DNA from: Limnochordia bacterium
GTDB taxonomy: Bacteria; Bacillota; Limnochordia; Darwinibacteriales; DTU012
Direction of reading: 5' to 3'
Length of the DNA stretch: 19,934 nucleotides
Assembly: GCA_007116995.1 (NCBI GenBank)
Contig: SKHL01000100.1
Location: forward strand, 1-19,934
The first letter of the stretch is position 1; every line of letters starts with the position of its first letter. Below, piece after piece: positions 15,778-19,934 of this stretch. The translations under genes and the position numbers were made by a program. The notes beneath the pieces were generated by a model. It did no database searches, was not told where the DNA came from, and was given only the letters and a program-made list of their open reading frames with translations.

Positions 15778-17637
15778 CTACTGCTCAAAGATGGGATACA
15801 CATCATCCATACGGCCAAGGGCTCTGTAAACTAAGACCAAACTAGATAAATTATCGGCAGACGGATTCATCTCCACTAACCGTTCTAGTATTTCAGCGCT
15901 CTTCTCTCGATCTTGATGGGCCATTTGCTCATTTTGCCAGTCATTACCGATGTTATGCGTCCCGGAAAAGTATATACGTGATAGAATGTCAAGCAACTGT
16001 TGATCTTTAGGATTGGCCTCAAGCTCTTGTTCAAGCATGGTTATAGCTTGATCATAGTTTCGATCTAGTAGTAATTGAGAGATTGGGTCCAATTCTACGT
16101 CTCCGATATTCAGAGTAACTTCAGGATCCACCCCAGGACCAAAGTATAACCCACCGTTACTCGCTAGTATTCGCCCTTGGGCATCTACTGCATATACTCG
16201 TAACAGGATGGAATCCGCTCCTTGAAGGTAGCCAATGAAGTAAGCGGGAAATACCCCTCTTTGATCGGCTCCAAAGGAGCCAAACTGAGGCTTAGGCATT
16301 TCAACAAATGCATACTCAACTTCACTGATATTGTCAATTATCGGACCCCCTAAGGTTCGATACCCTCCATCAGTTAACTCCACACTGGAGATTCCCACCC
16401 GGTAGCTATCCGCACCAGGATATGGTTCCCATTTTATTACCAATGGAAGTTGAAAATCGTCTTCGGGCTCCGGACTCGTAACTACAACCGGAGGGACAAA
16501 CCGGAATTCTACAGTATGATTATCTTCGCTAAGCATAAAATCTCCATTGATAATCTGCAGATGATACCCTTCTACCATTTGTCCTTGCTGGTAATTTAGC
16601 TGTACCCCTGTTTCATACTGAACACCAACAGGTAAGCTAAACTGAAAGTACCCCTGCTCATTGGTGAATTGCACTAACTCATTCTCATCTCGCGTGGATC
16701 GAAAATGCCCTGAGGACTGAATTCTGTTAACAATAACCCGAAATCCTGCTAGAGGTTCACCAGCTAGAGTAACCTGGCCCGTCACCCTAGCCATTTTATT
16801 AGACTGGTCGGAGGAAGGCAATTGCATAATACGTGCGGCAATCATCTCTTCGTAATGGTGCCGGGTATGATCCCAAGCGGGTTCCTGCAAGTCGGGATAT
16901 CTATCCCGACGGTCTTCCCATAAACGTATTTCCTCGGCAAATACAGTAAACACCTGGTTATAGGCGTCGATGGCTTGATCCGGCTCGCCAAGTGCCGCCA
17001 GAATGTCTCCTTTTATAAACTGAATCCAGACAGCTTGGTGGTTCGGGATTTCACTTTGACAATACTCGATAATAGCCATAGCCTGATGGTACTTGCTCTG
17101 TTGCATATAGAGATCTACCAGTAACAAAGCGGCATCAGCCCGACGGGACCCATTCTCTGTGTGAAGCGCTTGTAACAATAATTCCTCTGCCTGAGGATCA
17201 TTCTGTTCTAGCAACAATGATCCCAGCATAAACGGAACGTGGTGGCTAGACCAATGATCGGGGTAGTCTTCATAGAGACGCCACAATCGCTGCTCTCTCG
17301 TAAGAACCGTATCATCCAACTCAGCTACCACGTTATCTCTATGAGAGGTAGAGGAATGTCTGGAAAATATCACAGCCTGAAAATCCGTATCCTGAGGCAA
17401 CAGGGTGATCGACCAGTACAATGCATCTGGAACACTAGGATTTTCTGGGTGCTCTGTAATCAGCTTATCATAATAAGCTAAGGCCTTCGCTGGCTGATTG
17501 TCTTGTCTCGCTTTCTCTGCTAATTGATACAAAAGGGCCCCTTCATTGGCTTGAACCCAACCAAGTACCAGCACTAGACAAATTCCAAGTACCAACAGAT
17601 ATTTGTTCTTCACCCGCACAGTTCTTGGTAACTTCAT
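15778..17637 (-). CDS. Exported TPR protein with carboxypeptidase-regulatory-like and Fn3-like domains
   Basis: 619 residues. A basic N-terminus and one hydrophobic segment (about 12-29, YLLVLGICLVLVLGWVQA) indicate a signal peptide or anchor with the rest outside. TPR-like helices follow at about 35-75 (AEKARQDNQPAKALAYYDKL, EHPENP) and 135-235 (ALGEPDQAIDAYNQVF). Then come a carboxypeptidase-D regulatory-like beta domain (about 285-355, TGQVTLAGEPLAGFRVIV then NEQGYFQFSLPVG), an Fn3-like segment (about 385-500, KWEPYPGADSYRVGISSVEL) and a C-terminal TPR pair (about 520-619, DRNYDQAITMLEQELEANPK). I do not recognise a named family for the whole. Its ATG overlaps the anti-sigma stop by 4 bp, making it the third gene of a sigma operon and a candidate surface output or sensor of it. 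Confidence 0.85.
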   Translation of the reverse strand: MKLPRTVRVKNKYLLVLGICLVLVLGWVQANEGALLYQLAEKARQDNQPAKALAYYDKLITEHPENPSVPDALYWSITLLPQDTDFQAVIFSRHSSTSHRDNVVAELDDTVLTREQRLWRLYEDYPDHWSSHHVPFMLGSLLLEQNDPQAEELLLQALHTENGSRRADAALLLVDLYMQQSKYHQAMAIIEYCQSEIPNHQAVWIQFIKGDILAALGEPDQAIDAYNQVFTVFAEEIRLWEDRRDRYPDLQEPAWDHTRHHYEEMIAARIMQLPSSDQSNKMARVTGQVTLAGEPLAGFRVIVNRIQSSGHFRSTRDENELVQFTNEQGYFQFSLPVGVQYETGVQLNYQQGQMVEGYHLQIINGDFMLSEDNHTVEFRFVPPVVVTSPEPEDDFQLPLVIKWEPYPGADSYRVGISSVELTDGGYRTLGGPIIDNISEVEYAFVEMPKPQFGSFGADQRGVFPAYFIGYLQGADSILLRVYAVDAQGRILASNGGLYFGPGVDPEVTLNIGDVELDPISQLLLDRNYDQAITMLEQELEANPKDQQLLDILSRIYFSGTHNIGNDWQNEQMAHQDREKSAEILERLVEMNPSADNLSSLVLVYRALGRMDDVYPIFEQ

Positions 17638-17963
17638 AATAGACTCACTCCTTGTCTTAGATCTGTCATACCCTGTGAGGACTGAAGTAATAGCAGTGCT
17701 GTGGATTGGTCGATTACTAGCAAGTTAGTGACAGCGCTGATTAGAATAAAGCTGATTACACCAACTCCTACCACTCCTGCAGTAAGTGGAATCTCAGTAT
17801 ATCCATTCCAAATAGCTGCGATACGCTGTGTAAACGTAGCAGAGTTAGATTCCACTAGCTTTCTACTAAGCCTTGTAGCGAGCTCTGCCCTCTGAATGTC
17901 AGAGAAGACTACATCCTTCATCTCTTGTTGTAAACGCTTACTCAAGCTGTCAGTATGCTTCAT
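17634..17963 (-). CDS. Small single-pass membrane protein, probable anti-sigma factor
   Basis: 109 residues. A soluble N-terminal part of about 55 residues (MKHTDSLSKRLQQEMKDVVF; helical RAELATRLSRKL) precedes one membrane helix (about 57-84, IPLTAGVVGVGVISFILISA) and a short outer tail of about 25 residues. It lacks the HxxxCxxC zinc motif of ZAS-type anti-sigma factors. The call rests on context: it starts in the ATGA of the ECF sigma stop and its own stop overlaps the TPR start the same way, the usual arrangement for a membrane anti-sigma directly after its sigma. Family membership itself is not proven by sequence. Confidence 0.65.
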   Translation of the reverse strand: MKHTDSLSKRLQQEMKDVVFSDIQRAELATRLSRKLVESNSATFTQRIAAIWNGYTEIPLTAGVVGVGVISFILISAVTNLLVIDQSTALLLLQSSQGMTDLRQGVSLL

Positions 17964-18562
17964 TCCATCCCCTCCTCTGCTAGGATCTCCGCTAGCTTCT
18001 TGCGCGCTCGATGCAGAGTACTCTTAATCGTTCCCACGGGTTTCATGATAATTCTTCCAATCTCCTCTAGCGATAGCTCCTCAAAATAGAACAGCGCTAT
18101 CACTTCTCGATAATGTGGACTCAACGCTCCTACTGCTTGGCGCACATGCTGCTGTCTATCGAGTTTCACTGTCTGCTCAATCACGTCTTCGTTGGGATCC
18201 ACTAGTTGATCCCAACTCTCCTCTTTACGAAACAAGGGAAGCTTCCAAAACTTCTTGCGTTGGCGAGCCCGACAGATACGAATGAGAATAGTGTATAACC
18301 AAGAGTAAAGAGACGAGTCCCCACGGAACTGCTGAATATGAGTAATAGCCTGAAACAGTGTGTCTTGAACTGCATCTTCTGCTAGATGCCGATCTCCAAG
18401 CACAAGAGTCGCAACTCCTAGTAATCGATTGGCATATTGTTCGACTAGGGTATTCGCTGCCATTTGATCCTTAGCCTGCAACCGTTTAACTAAGTTTTCC
18501 TCCGCCTTCATTGTATCCGATCGGATCTCTGCTGCTAAGTCCACGCCTCTACCCCCATTCAT
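17960..18562 (-). CDS. ECF-type RNA polymerase sigma factor
   Basis: Up to 200 residues. Region 2 (about 40-105) has the ECF pattern LVEQYANRLLGVATLVLGD, AEDAVQDTLFQAI and FRGDSSLYSWLYTILIRICR. Region 4 (about 142-195) has LSPHYREVIALFYFEELSLEEIG and VGTIKSTLHRARKKL, the promoter -35-binding helix-turn-helix. No region 3 or extra C-terminal domain is present. The start is uncertain: ATG 18562 has no Shine-Dalgarno site, GTG 18544 has GGGGG seven bases upstream, and ATG 18511 (MKAEENLVKRLQ) matches where relatives usually begin. The ECF-like promoter would start RNA at about 18562, which favours the later starts. It heads a three-gene operon with 4-bp overlaps and presumably controls envelope-related genes; its signal is unknown. 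Confidence 0.93.
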   Translation of the reverse strand: MNGGRGVDLAAEIRSDTMKAEENLVKRLQAKDQMAANTLVEQYANRLLGVATLVLGDRHLAEDAVQDTLFQAITHIQQFRGDSSLYSWLYTILIRICRARQRKKFWKLPLFRKEESWDQLVDPNEDVIEQTVKLDRQQHVRQAVGALSPHYREVIALFYFEELSLEEIGRIIMKPVGTIKSTLHRARKKLAEILAEEGME

Positions 18563-18568
18563 CTATTA

Positions 18569-18596
18569 AGAGTGCGTTTAGATTAAAAAGGTTGCA
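18569..18596 (-). promoter_or_regulatory. Possible ECF-type (autoregulatory) promoter
   Basis: On the minus strand TGCAACCTTTTT (from 18596) has the AAC core and following T-run typical of ECF -35 elements in Bacillota. After 16 nt comes CACTCTTA (from 18574), only partly like the CGTC-type -10. It lies in the 35-bp gap between the DUF2161 gene and the sigma gene, a good place for self-activation. The -10 match is weak. Confidence 0.4.
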
Positions 18597-18597
18597 C

Positions 18598-19329
18598 TTA
18601 GGACAGAGTTTTCTCAGCATATTCATCTAAATAATGCTCGACTAACTCTGGATATTCCCGTAAAGCCTCTTGACCACCCGAGGTTAATGTATAAATCCCT
18701 CGCGTTACTCGCTCAAACCACCCATAGTGATTGTCTTGGAGAATCGCTGGAGTTTTCTTCCCTGTTCCTAATGCTTTTAACTCGCGCGGAGCCATTCGAT
18801 CCTGTTGCGAGAGATACACCGCGATTTGCAGGGCGTTCTCCCGATAGGCCGTCATTAATTTTTTTCCCTTGCTTCCACCCACATTATACTCACCCTGACG
18901 AGCCTGGGCTTCACGAATAATGCTGTTTCTTTGCTTTCTTCCCCGTTGCATGCTTTTAGCCCGATCAAATGGGACAGGGTCGATCGCCACTTCTACTCGG
19001 GTTATTCGTCCAGTAAATGATACCAAAATCAATCCTAACTCCAAACGTCGCAGCAGATGGTGGATCCCATTCCAACGTTTGCCTAGAACCCCTCGCTTAG
19101 GTCTTGGAACTGCCACGTAAACAGAATCTGCAGCTCGTTGTCTTTGTGTTGCTTGAATCAGTAACTCCAAGTTAAAACTTTTCTTCAACTCGATAATTAT
19201 TAGCTCTTCATCCTTTATCGCAGTTATATCACAATGCTCAACTTCACTCCGGACGGTGTAGCCCTGTGCCACTAAGTATTCATGAATAGGATGATATAAA
19301 TCTGTTTCTTTGATCTGAGCCGTAGTCAT
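18598..19329 (-). CDS. DUF2161 protein with PD-(D/E)XK nuclease-like core
   Basis: 243 residues. The N-terminus ETDLYHPIHEYLVAQGYTV...CDITAIK...LIIIELKKSFNLELLIQA matches the DUF2161 (COG5482-type) family. D34 in CDITA and E47-x-K49 in IELKK form the D...ExK pattern of PD-(D/E)XK nucleases. The second half (KLMTAYRENALQIAVYLSQ, ELKALGTGKKTPAILQDNHYGWFERVTRGIYTLT) looks like a winged-helix-type domain with the family's NHYGWFERVxRGxY motif. The function of the family is not established; a nuclease or DNA-binding role is inference from the fold. AAGGAGG precedes ATG 19329. It ends 35 bp before the sigma gene on the same strand, so partial co-transcription is possible. No methylase or restriction partner is adjacent. 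Confidence 0.82.
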   Translation of the reverse strand: MTTAQIKETDLYHPIHEYLVAQGYTVRSEVEHCDITAIKDEELIIIELKKSFNLELLIQATQRQRAADSVYVAVPRPKRGVLGKRWNGIHHLLRRLELGLILVSFTGRITRVEVAIDPVPFDRAKSMQRGRKQRNSIIREAQARQGEYNVGGSKGKKLMTAYRENALQIAVYLSQQDRMAPRELKALGTGKKTPAILQDNHYGWFERVTRGIYTLTSGGQEALREYPELVEHYLDEYAEKTLS

Positions 19330-19381
19330 ATGAATCCTCCTTGCTCACCAGTGTTCTTGCTTGACCTTTGCTTTTTGTGTC

Positions 19382-19431
19382 GGCACATAGTTACACCCCC
19401 GGCAAAAATGCAAGGGGTGTAACTATGTGCC
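19382..19431. repeat. Long perfect 18-bp hairpin after the CPBP gene
   Basis: GGCACATAGTTACACCCC (19382-19399) and its exact complement (19414-19431) form an 18-bp stem with a 14-nt loop that contains a further GCA/TGC pairing. The outermost base of the stem is also the last base of the CPBP stop codon. On the minus strand the stem is followed by CCGACACAAAAAG, without a T tract, so it is not a classical intrinsic terminator. An RNA-stabilising 3' end or a small repeat element is possible. Confidence 0.6.
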
Positions 19432-19934
19432 TATTCTGGCCGCACCCGTTTAGGACGAGGCTTATACACTAAGGATTTTCCACCACATATCAATAACACA
19501 ATTATTGTTATGTTTGTATATACGGTAGCGTTAATTTGTTCATACCACGGTAAATGACCTGATACCTCTAGGATCGGTGCAACTATTGGGGGAATCGTGG
19601 CGTAGAACGCATGAAACAGGATTGGCAGTAGCAAACTACCAGTGCTATTTGATACCCAAGTAAGCAGAATGGACACGACTAGTAACTCGACTACCAACCA
19701 TAAATAGTTTCCAGGGGCGAGTGCGCTTCCGTAAACAAAGGTCCTAGGAAACAACCAAAACGCCCAAAATCCACCAATTATAAGACTAGCCATCACAGCG
19801 CTATAATTCTCCTGCAAACGTGGTAGCAGATAGCCCCTCCATCCTATTTCTTCGCCTAATGCCCCAAAGATGAGTAGGTTAAACATGAAAAAAGGAATGA
19901 CTAACATCCACCGGTCTACTCCTACTACAGGAAA
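19431..19934 (-). CDS. CPBP-family (Abi) membrane protein, N-terminus beyond the window
   Basis: 167 codons visible; the frame continues upstream of the first internal ATG (19907) to the window edge as FPVVGVDRW, so the gene is cut off. The family consists of CAAX/Rce1-like intramembrane proteases. Motif 1 is intact (GEEIGWRGYLLPRL, glutamate pair). Motif 2, normally FWAxWHLP, reads FWAFWLFP, so the usual catalytic histidine is a leucine. Motif 3 (ILFHAFYAT) keeps its histidine. Four or five membrane segments are visible and the basic tail KPRPKRVRPE is probably cytoplasmic. Proteolytic activity is doubtful. Related proteins act in bacteriocin self-immunity or envelope processing; which applies is unknown. 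Confidence 0.85.
   Translation of the reverse strand, partial: FPVVGVDRWMLVIPFFMFNLLIFGALGEEIGWRGYLLPRLQENYSAVMASLIIGGFWAFWLFPRTFVYGSALAPGNYLWLVVELLVVSILLTWVSNSTGSLLLPILFHAFYATIPPIVAPILEVSGHLPWYEQINATVYTNITIIVLLICGGKSLVYKPRPKRVRPE

Noticed and set aside
18598..19934. A defence island made of the nuclease-like and CPBP (Abi) genes
   Set aside because: There are no partner genes (methylase, helicase, toxin, integrase) and no mobility signals, and the CPBP label Abi does not itself imply phage defence.

Overview
The window looks like chromosomal DNA from a mid-GC, Gram-positive anaerobe of the Bacillota (Clostridia or Limnochordia-like). Support for this: strong AGGAGG-type ribosome binding sites, TTGNNN-17-TATAAT promoters, a single-chain pyruvate:ferredoxin oxidoreductase, formate-tetrahydrofolate ligase, a BmrCD-type ABC pair and a preQ1-I riboswitch close to the Thermoanaerobacter type. 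This lineage is inferred from gene content only. All genes lie on the minus strand except two (the DUF4139 protein and argB). No rRNA, tRNA, CRISPR array, insertion sequence or prophage gene is visible.

Layout, left to right. 1-3160: most of nifJ (PFOR), with its C-terminus outside the window. 3231-3578: a decayed GNAT acetyltransferase. 3657-5180 (+): a secreted DUF4139/MuiA-like protein, ending at a hairpin shared with the convergent queF. 5362-6758: a complete queuosine-precursor operon, made of a sigma-A promoter, preQ1-I riboswitch, intrinsic terminator, yhhQ-type transporter and queF, the two genes overlapping by ATGA. 6786-11408: an operon for a heterodimeric ABC exporter followed by a cytoplasmic GH26-like glycosidase, with its own promoter and an overlapping dyad. 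11625-12653: a class I DAHP synthase; divergent from it, argB at 12994-13857. 13928-15607: fhs. 15778-18562: an ECF sigma factor, a small membrane anti-sigma candidate and a secreted TPR protein, each overlapping the next by ATGA. 18598-19329: a DUF2161 PD-(D/E)XK-like protein. 19431 to the end: a CPBP-family membrane protein, cut off at its N-terminus.

How the parts work together. PFOR and Fhs fit anaerobic carbon and one-carbon metabolism. The transporter imports a deazaguanine precursor and QueF reduces preQ0 to preQ1; preQ1 then appears to feed back on the operon through a terminator-type riboswitch whose whole architecture can be read in the sequence. The sigma/anti-sigma/TPR operon looks like a cell-envelope signalling unit whose surface output is an undescribed TPR plus carboxypeptidase-regulatory-like protein; a possible ECF-type promoter sits in the 35-bp gap in front of it. 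These two loci are the most rewarding parts of the window.
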